In this document: positions 5,966 to 12,299 of the stretch, piece after piece
Layout of the letters: every line of letters begins with the position of its first letter
Position numbering within the stretch: position 1 is the first letter of the stretch
Source of the DNA: an uncultured Candidatus Saccharibacteria bacterium
GTDB lineage: Bacteria; Patescibacteriota; Saccharimonadia; Saccharimonadales; Saccharimonadaceae
Reading direction: 5' to 3'
Assembly (NCBI GenBank): GCA_947364965.1
Contig: CANAUU010000017.1
Location: 1 to 14,230 of the forward strand
Length of the DNA stretch: 14,230 nt
Made by a program: the position numbers and the translations under genes
The notes under the pieces: model-generated
What the model was told of the DNA's origin: nothing
Databases searched by the model: none
Seen by the model: the letters and a program-made list of their open reading frames with translations, nothing else

Positions 5966-6322
5966 ATGAAGCAAATCTCGGCTTTACCCAGCATCACGTT
6001 TGATGAGGTCAGTGAAGGTTTCACAATCATTGGATTCGATTTCAAAGTCGTTGACACGTCCTCTGCCTCGTTTATCGAGGTGAAAGAGAAAATTGAGGCG
6101 AGGTCGCACGACACGTTGAGGGTTGATTATGCCTTAGGAAATGGGATAATTTTCCTGACGACGAATCTGGCAATTCATACGAGCGACACGACCTACACGA
6201 AGAACATGGCGATCAAGGATCTCGCGCTCACCGTGCGAAACAACTGCGCTCAATGCGCGGGGAAAGCTGATAGAAATTTTGAGGTATTCTTGACCGACGT
6301 TCAACTCGGCTGCGCACCCTAG
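5966..6322 (+). CDS. Small hypothetical protein (118 aa)
   Basis: Starts at ATG 5966 behind a strong AGGAGGGG ribosome binding site. There is no signal peptide or transmembrane segment, so it should be cytoplasmic. The sequence alternates short beta-like stretches (FTIIGFDFKVVD, GIIFLTTNLAIHT, NFEVFLTDVQLG) with polar loops, suggesting a small beta-rich fold. It has three cysteines (NNCAQC and the C-terminal GCAP); the CxxC could bind a metal but there is no second pair. Family not recognised. It is a single-gene transcript with a strong promoter, a structured leader and a terminator that overlaps its stop codon, which suggests a well expressed, possibly regulated product. Confidence 0.8.
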   Translation: MKQISALPSITFDEVSEGFTIIGFDFKVVDTSSASFIEVKEKIEARSHDTLRVDYALGNGIIFLTTNLAIHTSDTTYTKNMAIKDLALTVRNNCAQCAGKADRNFEVFLTDVQLGCAP

Positions 6323-6338
6323 CGCAGCCTTTCTTTTT
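6308..6338 (+). terminator. Intrinsic terminator overlapping a stop codon
   Basis: A perfect 8-bp stem, GGCTGCGC (6308-6315) with GCGCAGCC (6322-6329), loop ACCCTA and tail TTTCTTTTT. The stop TAG (6320-6322) of the 118-aa gene lies in the loop and the first base of the 3' arm, so the last codons are themselves the 5' arm. Confidence 0.9.
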
Positions 6339-6339
6339 G

Positions 6340-6348
6340 TGATAGAAT
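6340..6348 (+). promoter_or_regulatory. Extended -10 promoter for the 6357-8249 pair
   Basis: TGA-TAGAAT: an extended -10 whose hexamer (6343-6348) ends 8 nt before ATG 6357. There is no clear -35 because the preceding terminator occupies that position. The GGAAGT that follows matches the bases after the -10 at 5817-5822. With leuS it is the second case of a -10 placed for a leaderless mRNA. Confidence 0.55.
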
Positions 6349-6356
6349 GGAAGTTA

Positions 6357-7661
6357 ATGAGAGTAGGTGAAAGGTATTCGAGTGCTGACGCTCCGTTGGC
6401 TCCCTCGGAGGGTAGTAATGAGAGGACGGCGTCATTGAAGGTGGGTGAGCAGGCTTCGAGCCAGCGAAGCCGGGAGGGGTGGCAAGGGATTGGTCGACGA
6501 GCTATGCGGTCGGGGCGGCGAGCTGCCGGCGAAAGTGCTGAGGAAAGTTTTGATGCCGGCTGGCAAAAGCGAATGGGCGAATTTCAGGATATTTACGATC
6601 AAGAGACGATTGAACGCGACATTCGCTACGTTGAGCGGACCGAGCGGAGCTTTGCGCCCGAGGGCGAAAGGCGAAAGAGCGCATCAAAGAGGTTTGAGGA
6701 ATTGTTTTTGACAGGGGTGCGGCGTGGGCGATGGCTGGGCGATATCGCGCAAGCGGCTGACGGGGAGGCGCCTTTCCGGGTGAGCGCGGAACCGGCAACA
6801 AAGTTTGACGATTTTACACATCGGGTCGATGCCTATGCAACTCTGCATTTTCGGGAGCCGCTTGAGGATGAAGAGACCGAGATGACGCTTGAGCGAGCGC
6901 ATATGGGGTTTGATGTGACCTTGAACGGCGATTACGGCGCCGTGATGGACAAATTGACACGCAGTTGCAATGATGGGGCACGGATGCCTTTTGGGTTTTC
7001 GAGTTTGAAATATTACGACGATGACGGCGAACATGGCAGTGTGGGGATGCTGCCGAGGTATATGATTGGAGTGAGCGGGTATGACATGCGGGACGCTATC
7101 AGAGCAGCGACGAAGGATGAACGAACTGGACAGATTAGGGATTTTGGGCTGTATTCTGGACGTAATTTGGCGAGTCGTTTTAAGGTTTTGTCGGAAATTC
7201 GGGCGGAAAATGTCTTATATCAGGCCATGCTGCCGGATGAGTTGGATACGCCTGAGCTGAAGCTGGCAAGTGCGCAGCTTTATGCGGTCGACCAAGAGCT
7301 AAATTCGGCGCTGGCGGCATGCACGAAAGAATTAGTGGTCAGGAAGGCATTACCTCAGCATATTTTGGCGGAAATTGAGCGTGCGTCGCAGGGGCAAGGT
7401 GGACAGGGCGGTTTGCTGGGAGCACGGAAGATTATTGAGGAATTTTACTTAAAGCAGGGGCGCTTGAATTTTCAAGAGGAGCGACAGCGGCGAGAAAGGT
7501 GGCAAGGCTATCCCGATAGCGGCGATTCGGCCCATCCGGTGCAAGATACGTTCGTGCAGATTATGGACTGCTGCCGCGAGCTGACTGAAATGGCATACCG
7601 AGGCGAGCTGAACAACTACCGCGCACCTCAAGCAAGAAACAGATCAATTAAACGGGGTTAG
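6357..7661 (+). CDS. Hypothetical protein, probably lineage-specific (434 aa)
   Basis: I prefer ATG 6357, positioned for leaderless translation from the -10 at 6343-6348; GTG 6339 is also in frame but lies upstream of any likely transcript start, and ATG 6502 or 6571 would drop the low-complexity beginning. No signal peptide or membrane segment. The first 50-70 residues are polar, repetitive and rich in Ser, Arg, Glu and Gly. The folded part seems to begin at MGEFQDIYDQETIERDIRY, with later landmarks FREPLEDEETEMTLERAHMG, SGRNLASRFKVLSEIRAENV and a helical C-terminus with QIMDCCRELTEMAYRGELNN. No catalytic motif is recognisable. The methyltransferase starts 21 bp after its stop, so the two are probably cotranscribed. 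A second Arg/Glu/Ser-rich segment (TERSFAPEGERRKSASKR) interrupts an otherwise ordinary sequence and may be another repeat-derived insertion. Confidence 0.78.
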   Translation: MRVGERYSSADAPLAPSEGSNERTASLKVGEQASSQRSREGWQGIGRRAMRSGRRAAGESAEESFDAGWQKRMGEFQDIYDQETIERDIRYVERTERSFAPEGERRKSASKRFEELFLTGVRRGRWLGDIAQAADGEAPFRVSAEPATKFDDFTHRVDAYATLHFREPLEDEETEMTLERAHMGFDVTLNGDYGAVMDKLTRSCNDGARMPFGFSSLKYYDDDGEHGSVGMLPRYMIGVSGYDMRDAIRAATKDERTGQIRDFGLYSGRNLASRFKVLSEIRAENVLYQAMLPDELDTPELKLASAQLYAVDQELNSALAACTKELVVRKALPQHILAEIERASQGQGGQGGLLGARKIIEEFYLKQGRLNFQEERQRRERWQGYPDSGDSAHPVQDTFVQIMDCCRELTEMAYRGELNNYRAPQARNRSIKRG

Positions 7662-7682
7662 TTGTTGCGCTTTGGGGTTGGA

Positions 7683-8249
7683 ATGGAAATTATTACGGTT
7701 TTACATAATATCCGATCGGTTTATAACGTGGGAGCGATTTTGCGCACCTGCGAGGGGTTGGGGGTTTCGCGAGCGGTGTTTTCGGGGTATACGCCGAAAT
7801 ATAATGATGCCGATTTGCTGCCGCATTTGCGGGAGAAGTTGAACCGGCAGATTGAAAAGTCGGCGCTGGGAGCGGAGAAGATGGTACCACAGGAGACGGT
7901 GGCGGATTTGCCGGGGTGGTTAGCGGAGAAGCGCGCGGCGGGATGGATGGTTATCGGGCTGGAGAATAATTTGGCGCCAGAGGAGATGGGGCGACGCTGG
8001 GTGCTTGGGGAGAGTAGGCAGAGATTGGTTGAAACGGGAGTAATGCCGGCGAAGCTCGGGCGAGTGATTTTGATTCTCGGAGAGGAAGTGAATGGCATTC
8101 CGGAGGAGGTACGGCGCGAGATGGAAGTTTTTCTGGAGATTCCGATGCGGGGGCGGAAGGAGTCTTTCAATGTGTCGGTCGCGACTGGGATTGCGCTCTG
8201 GGGGATTGAACAGGTTGCGAAGGAAAGTCATGGTGAAGGAAAGGCATAA
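7683..8249 (+). CDS. TrmH/SpoU-family RNA 2'-O-methyltransferase
   Basis: 188 aa SPOUT-class enzyme expected to transfer a methyl group from S-adenosylmethionine to a ribose 2'-OH in tRNA or rRNA. The three family motifs are present: NIRSVYNVGAILRTCEGLG (residues 9-27, with the motif 1 Arg at 21), VILILGEEVNGIP (128-140), and IPMRGRKESFNVSVATGIAL (153-172), which builds the knotted cofactor site. There is no extra N-terminal substrate-binding domain, so it is of the minimal TrmL/SpoU size. I start at ATG 7683, where the conserved domain begins; a TTG at 7662 is in frame. The substrate cannot be told from sequence alone. It lies 21 bp after the preceding gene and before a terminator, so it closes that operon. 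Confidence 0.92.
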   Translation: MEIITVLHNIRSVYNVGAILRTCEGLGVSRAVFSGYTPKYNDADLLPHLREKLNRQIEKSALGAEKMVPQETVADLPGWLAEKRAAGWMVIGLENNLAPEEMGRRWVLGESRQRLVETGVMPAKLGRVILILGEEVNGIPEEVRREMEVFLEIPMRGRKESFNVSVATGIALWGIEQVAKESHGEGKA

Positions 8250-8295
8250 CGAGGGCTAGGTAGCCCGCGGAGATGGGATTGGCGAAAGCCGAAAA

Positions 8296-8326
8296 CACCG
8301 CCCAGCACAGTTGGCTGGACGGTTTT
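8296..8326 (+). terminator. Intrinsic terminator after the methyltransferase
   Basis: ACCGcCCAGC (8297-8306) pairs with GCTGGaCGGT (8314-8323), nine pairs with one C-A mismatch, followed by TTTTT. It separates this operon from the convergent gene at 8364-9005. Confidence 0.8.
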
Positions 8327-8340
8327 TAGGGATGTGATTA

Positions 8341-8384
8341 CTTATGGTGTATAGGCTGGCTCCTCATGGTATATAGGTCGGCTC
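8341..8384. repeat. 22-bp imperfect tandem duplication across a stop codon
   Basis: 8341-8362 and 8363-8384 match at 18 of 22 positions (core ATGGTRTATAGG). The copy at 8363-8384 encodes the C-terminus EPTYIP and the TGA stop of the minus-strand gene; the other lies just beyond the stop in the +1 frame and would read EPAYTP then stop. Confidence 0.7.
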
Positions 8385-9005
8385 GGGCTGGAACTCATCG
8401 AGGGACGGCACGTGCCAGTCAAAATTGCCGGTAGGGGCACCGTGAAGGGTCTCAGTGAACCGGACAGAATGGGCGCCTTTTTTGGAGCTACAGCTCATCG
8501 CGTAATCGATATGCCAGTTCAACTCGGGAATGTCGAAATTGAGACCGAGAGAGGCTGGCGAAATCAGGTAGGCGTAAGCGCAGCTGCGGAAATGCCCGAT
8601 TGAGCCGAATTCGGTGCCGCCGGCGCGGTAGTAGCGCTCATCACAGCTCGCGGCGTAAACGTAGTAGAGCTTCAGCCGACCAACGTAGAAATCAACGCGC
8701 CAGAGCGCCCAATCCGGGTTCCGACCGGTAATTACGTCCGGCAACTGATACCCAAAACTAGGCACGCCCTTGGGTTCGGCGACGGTACACTCGCATAGCA
8801 CCCTGTTGACTTCTTCGGACGGGGCGATAGTGCAATCGCGCAGTACGGCTTCGGCGTTTTCTCGGCTCTTTTCCGTAGTGCAGTACATTGGTGACAGGCT
8901 CATCTGGATGGTGGGTAGTTTACGGATGACGTCGAGCGACGGAATCCTCTCGGAATTGGCCGCCGTCATCACGCGCAAACATTGTTCGGATAATGGTTTA
9001 TACAC
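8364..9005 (-). CDS. Hypothetical protein (213 aa, Cys- and Tyr-rich)
   Basis: Begins with GTG 9005, chosen because AAGGAGGT lies 8 nt upstream (about 9013-9020) and no better start exists nearby. No signal peptide or transmembrane segment. The central part is rich in aromatic residues (WALWRVDFYVGRLKLYYVYAASCDERYY), suggesting a beta-rich core. About ten cysteines are spread along the chain, including CEC and two SC pairs, without a recognisable metal-binding pattern. Family not recognised. It has a separate promoter (near 9175) and a structured leader, so it seems to be its own transcript after the LOG gene. The C-terminus lies in a tandem duplication with the next 22 bp, so its length may differ between strains. 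Confidence 0.75.
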   Translation of the reverse strand: MYKPLSEQCLRVMTAANSERIPSLDVIRKLPTIQMSLSPMYCTTEKSRENAEAVLRDCTIAPSEEVNRVLCECTVAEPKGVPSFGYQLPDVITGRNPDWALWRVDFYVGRLKLYYVYAASCDERYYRAGGTEFGSIGHFRSCAYAYLISPASLGLNFDIPELNWHIDYAMSCSSKKGAHSVRFTETLHGAPTGNFDWHVPSLDEFQPEPTYIP

Positions 9006-9021
9006 GATTTAGACCTCCTTT

Positions 9022-9168
9022 TCTGGGGATTCGGGATTGTTGGGGCGTTGGTGTGGGGACTGGATGACTGGATGCGGAATGTCGGGTTTTAAGCTCACGA
9101 GTGACCGCGCTTTTAGCTAGAACATAAAATAATCACGAAAAGTGCGCGCTCTCCCAAGCGGGGTCGCA
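9022..9168 (-). promoter_or_regulatory. Structured 5' leader of the 8364-9005 gene
   Basis: About 150 nt between the promoter and the ribosome binding site. Near its 5' end GTGCGaCCCC and GGGAGagcgCGCAC can pair (GTGCG with CGCAC, CCC with GGG), and GTCACTCGTGAGC forms a second small hairpin about 60 nt later. No leader ORF or known riboswitch core is recognised. Confidence 0.3.
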
Positions 9169-9174
9169 CCTCTT

Positions 9175-9183
9175 ATTATAACA
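9175..9183 (-). promoter_or_regulatory. Extended -10 promoter
   Basis: On the minus strand TGT-TATAAT (9183-9175), with a weak ATAACA at -35 distance. It lies between the LOG gene and the hypothetical at 8364-9005. Confidence 0.5.
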
Positions 9184-9248
9184 TAGGTTTGCGCTTGTGT
9201 TATCTCGACGAGTGGGTTTATCTATAGTCTGCCGCTCAATGGACGGGG

Positions 9249-9980
9249 CTATTTTACAATCCGCTCATGTTCCGGGAGTTCGGGGATGTCGGACTGAGCA
9301 CTGAAACCATCGTAATAGTTAGTCTTGATGGGGGGATGACCAATTTTGTTGGCGGCTTTGACGATTTCGTTGACGTCGTCGGTTAATTTATAGATGTTAG
9401 TGTCGTTCTTGGCGATGAGGCCGAGCGGGAGCATTTTAGTCTGGAAGAATTTATCAAGCGAACGCCAGAAGCTTTTGCCGAAAAAGAAGACTGGCATCTT
9501 GGGCATTTTGCCTTCCTGCATGAGAATGATGATTTCGGAGAGTTCATCGAGAGTACCAAAACCACCGGGGAAGAAAACGTAGACTTTGGCGGACATGGCG
9601 AGCATGACTTTGCGAGCGAAGAAATATTTGAAGTTCATGGTGTCGGTGAGGTAGGGATTCGGGAATTGTTCGTGGCGAAGGGTGATGTTGAGCCCGATGC
9701 TTTTGCCGCCATATTCGAAGGCGCCGTGATTGGCGGCTTCCATGATGCCAGGACCACCGCCGGTAATAACGGCGTGACCGTTCTGGGCGAGGAGCTGGCC
9801 GAGCTCGCGGGCTTTTTTACAATATTTGCTGTCTTGAGCGAGGCGAGCAGAGCCGAAAATCGTGACACCCTGCGGATAAGTGCGGACGATTTTGAGGCCA
9901 CGTTCGAGATCGTTAGCATAAGCCTTGGCGCGTTCAATATCGGCTTGTTCTAGTTGTTTGAGGACTTCTTCGTCGAGCAT
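9249..9980 (-). CDS. LOG-family protein (nucleotide 5'-monophosphate phosphoribohydrolase-like)
   Basis: 243 aa with a Rossmann-type fold. Family motifs: VTIFGSARL (39-47), VITGGGPGIMEAANHGA (71-87) and PGGFGTLDE (138-146), the phosphate-binding and catalytic signature of LOG/YgdH/Rv1205-type proteins, with the ARK (122-124) that usually precedes it. In characterised LOG enzymes this motif releases ribose 5-phosphate and a free base from nucleoside monophosphates (cytokinin precursors in plants). In bacteria without cytokinins the natural substrate is often unknown; nucleotide salvage is a reasonable inference here. AGAAAGG stands before ATG 9980. It follows the pfkB-family gene by 100 bp on the same strand; released ribose 5-phosphate would connect with rpiB/rpe upstream, though this link is inference. 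Confidence 0.9.
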   Translation of the reverse strand: MLDEEVLKQLEQADIERAKAYANDLERGLKIVRTYPQGVTIFGSARLAQDSKYCKKARELGQLLAQNGHAVITGGGPGIMEAANHGAFEYGGKSIGLNITLRHEQFPNPYLTDTMNFKYFFARKVMLAMSAKVYVFFPGGFGTLDELSEIIILMQEGKMPKMPVFFFGKSFWRSLDKFFQTKMLPLGLIAKNDTNIYKLTDDVNEIVKAANKIGHPPIKTNYYDGFSAQSDIPELPEHERIVK

Positions 9981-10080
9981 AATTTCCTTTCTGTATATTT
10001 AATTATCCGGTTCGGCGGTTTCGAAACCTTTGAGGTTTTAGAGTCGTCCGCGCGCTCGCGCACGCTGAACCCTGAGTCTC

Positions 10081-11061
10081 TCAAGTCCAACCTGCCAAAT
10101 CTTCGACTTTTTGAATTGGCATAAGATGGGAATCTTCGTCACCGGTCAGGATGCCAGTTTCGGCACCATATTCTCTAGCGACCTTGGCGGCATTAGCGGA
10201 GGCGAATTTGAGAGATTGCTCGAAATCACCATTATCTGCAAAACTGGCTAGGAAGCCGGAGCCGAAGGCATCACCGACACCAGTCGCGTCGCGAACACGG
10301 ATTTGTTCATAAACTCCGAAGCGATAGGTTTCGTGATGATTGGTAGCAATAGCACCCATGGAGCCGTCGGTGATGATAACCGTTTCGCAATAGTTTGAGA
10401 GATGCGCCAAAAGTTCCGTCAAGAGGACGCCGGGGACGATCTGGGCGGCTTCTTTCTTATTGACGAGAAGAATATCGACGTCGTCGAGCAGGCCGATGAG
10501 TTTTTCGGGCTGTTTTAATTCGTCGGGGCCGGGGTTAAACATAACTTTTGCTTGGATAGCGTGAGCTTTTTCAAAAAACTCAAGCAGCTTTTCCGTATTG
10601 CCATAGAGCGTGCCAGCATAGAGCCAGTCAGGTTGAATGAGGTCGAGATCGGCGGCGGATAAATTATCAGATTTAGCTGAGGCGCCGCGGAAATTCAAGA
10701 CGGTTTGGTCGCTAGACTTGGCGTCAAGCAAGATAACCGAACAACCAGTAGCGGTGCGGGTAAAGCTAGCATAACTGCTATCAATGTTTTCGGCGTCGAA
10801 GCATTGGAGAACGCTCTCGCCGGCGGCGTCATGAGCGAGATTGCCGAGGAATACCGTTTCATGACCACGACGGGCAAAAGTAACCGCAGCGTTAGCACCG
10901 CTGCCGCCGACGCCGAAAAAGGTCTTATCGATGTCAACTTCAGTACCGATGACCATCTTGCCGAAAATCGACTGGCCTTCGATTTCGAGACCTTCAAAAT
11001 CGTCGCGGTCGATTAGATAGATTTCTTGACGAGCTGGACCGAGAGAAACGATGCGACTCAT
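10081..11061 (-). CDS. PfkB/ribokinase-family sugar or nucleoside kinase
   Basis: 326 aa. The first PfkB signature, GVGGSGANAAVTFARRG (50-66), and the second, RDATGVGDAFGSGFL (257-271), are intact; in the second, Asp264 is the expected catalytic base next to the anion hole (GVGD). MFNPGPDEL and LLVNKKEA fit the usual middle part of the family. Members phosphorylate ribose, fructose, adenosine or similar compounds with ATP; the sequence does not say which. The start at ATG 11061 follows AAAGGGG at good spacing. It is the fourth gene of the likely gap-rpiB-rpe-kinase operon, 58 bp after the rpe-like gene, so a pentose or nucleoside substrate is plausible. The following 100 bp hold a GC-rich GCGC-GA-GCGC palindrome (about 10047-10057) but no convincing terminator. 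Confidence 0.9.
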   Translation of the reverse strand: MSRIVSLGPARQEIYLIDRDDFEGLEIEGQSIFGKMVIGTEVDIDKTFFGVGGSGANAAVTFARRGHETVFLGNLAHDAAGESVLQCFDAENIDSSYASFTRTATGCSVILLDAKSSDQTVLNFRGASAKSDNLSAADLDLIQPDWLYAGTLYGNTEKLLEFFEKAHAIQAKVMFNPGPDELKQPEKLIGLLDDVDILLVNKKEAAQIVPGVLLTELLAHLSNYCETVIITDGSMGAIATNHHETYRFGVYEQIRVRDATGVGDAFGSGFLASFADNGDFEQSLKFASANAAKVAREYGAETGILTGDEDSHLMPIQKVEDLAGWT

Positions 11062-11119
11062 AGTTTAGCCCCTTTCGGGAGAAGTTTGATCCGAGTGTGG
11101 GAGAAAGTCATACGAAGGA

Positions 11120-11767
11120 TCATACGAGGACGCCTTTCTTTTCGGATTCAGCAACGAGAGACTGATACATGGCGGCCTTATCTGCGGCGCGAGAGAGCGC
11201 ACTACCGACATTGACAACATCAATACCAGCGTGTGCGAGCGCGCGGACGTTGCTCAAATTCGAACCACCATCCCAGCCGATTTCGACGTCGGGTTTGATG
11301 GCGCGGATGAGGGGAACTTTCTCTACTTGAAGCATATCAATGTTGCCGCCCTGATGGCCAAGGTCGCCAGCAAAAATCATGACATGGTCGGCGTTTACGA
11401 TTAGCTCCTTGACCTTCCCGGGAAAGGTGCCTTTAAGGAGGGCGAGACCGACTTTGATGCCGGCATTATGAAGCTCGTTGGTAAGGCTGGCGAGGTCGTC
11501 GTTAACTTCGGCGTGTATGATGCAGAGGGACGGCTTCAGGGCAAGAATAGTCGCAAGATGATCGCTCGGGCGGGCCGACATGACGTGAATGTCGACATTA
11601 AGGCCTTCGGGAAACTGAACATTATTGATCGGCACGGTGGTCGAGGGAGCAAAAGTGCCGTCCGAGGCATCGATTTGGACACGGCGAGAAAAAGTCTTAT
11701 ATTCTTCAAGCTGTGCCTGAAAAACGGCGGGGTCATCGGTCAAAATAGCAGGGCAGATGACGGCCAT
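11120..11767 (-). CDS. rpe: Divergent ribulose-phosphate 3-epimerase-like protein
   Basis: 215 aa TIM-barrel protein. In order: CPAILTDD (usually PSILSAD), QIDASDGTFAPS (31-42, usually HxDVMDGxFVPN), DIHVMSARP (59-67), IIHAEV, GIKVGLAL, VMIFAGDLGHQGG (usually VMTVEPGFGGQ) and IGWDGGSN (163-170), ending with NVGSAL. The known enzyme converts ribulose 5-phosphate to xylulose 5-phosphate with a metal held by two His and two Asp. Here Asp33, His61 and Asp166 remain, but the first ligand His is Gln31, and the Met of DVMDG is Ser35. It may be an altered epimerase or act on another phosphosugar. The start ATG 11767 is one base after the rpiB stop, and its GAGGAAG ribosome binding site lies inside rpiB, so the two are translationally coupled. 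Confidence 0.82.
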   Translation of the reverse strand: MAVICPAILTDDPAVFQAQLEEYKTFSRRVQIDASDGTFAPSTTVPINNVQFPEGLNVDIHVMSARPSDHLATILALKPSLCIIHAEVNDDLASLTNELHNAGIKVGLALLKGTFPGKVKELIVNADHVMIFAGDLGHQGGNIDMLQVEKVPLIRAIKPDVEIGWDGGSNLSNVRALAHAGIDVVNVGSALSRAADKAAMYQSLVAESEKKGVLV

Positions 11768-11768
11768 T

Positions 11769-12224
11769 CTAGGCTTCCTCTAACTTTTTCATACGGCGAT
11801 GATAGCGCTCGTCAGTGAGCGGGTGTGCATGGCAGAAGGCTTTGACAATCTGTTCCATCGTTGCGACTTCAAGCTGGTCGGCGGACAGGCAAACGATGTT
11901 AGCCCAGTCGTGACCGCGACCCAACACTGCGTCTTCGGAGTCCTTAGCACAGACGGCACGAGCGCCTTTGATACGGTTAGCCTGAATACAAACTCCTTGA
12001 CCAGAGCCACAAAGTAAGACACCGAGCGCGTGCTCATCATCGGCAACAGCTTTGGCGACGGCTTTGGCAGGTTCGTTGAAATCATCGTTTTCGACGTATT
12101 CGCTCGCCCCGAGGTCTTGAATCTCAACCATGCCGGGATGGCATTGCTTAAGTAATTCAGCGAGTTCGTTCTTTTTCTGAAAGCCGCGATGGTCGGCGCC
12201 GAGATAGATTATGTGTTGTGCCAT
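11769..12224 (-). CDS. rpiB: Ribose-5-phosphate isomerase B (RpiB/LacAB family)
   Basis: 151 aa, the normal length for RpiB. It interconverts ribose 5-phosphate and ribulose 5-phosphate in the pentose-phosphate pathway. GADHRGFQKK (9-18) matches the usual GSDHAGFxxK phosphate/substrate site; GVLLCGSGQGVCIQANRIKGARA (68-90) holds the catalytic Cys72 in CGSGxG; HDWANIV (105-111) supplies the ring-opening His. The start ATG 12224 follows AAAAGG. It lies 66 bp after gap and its stop is one base from the next start, so gap, rpiB and rpe are probably one operon. The change from the common CGTG to CGSG is conservative. LacA/LacB subunits belong to the same family, but the context favours RpiB. Confidence 0.93.
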   Translation of the reverse strand: MAQHIIYLGADHRGFQKKNELAELLKQCHPGMVEIQDLGASEYVENDDFNEPAKAVAKAVADDEHALGVLLCGSGQGVCIQANRIKGARAVCAKDSEDAVLGRGHDWANIVCLSADQLEVATMEQIVKAFCHAHPLTDERYHRRMKKLEEA

Positions 12225-12267
12225 GTTTATGCCTTTTGTCCTTTCCTTACTGATTATCCTTCCTTTT

Positions 12268-12299
12268 GTCTGCTTTATCGTCCGTCTATCTTATCGTCC
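12268..12299. repeat. 16-bp tandem duplication at the end of gap
   Basis: 12268-12283 and 12284-12299 match at 13 of 16 positions (shared TTATCGTCC). The second copy contains the gap stop codon (12291-12293) on the minus strand. It resembles in kind the duplication at 8341-8384. Confidence 0.6.

Noticed and set aside
10040..10062. GC-rich palindrome after the pfkB-family gene as a terminator
   Set aside because: The GCGC-GA-GCGC stem is short and is not followed by a T-run on the minus strand, so termination there is not supported.
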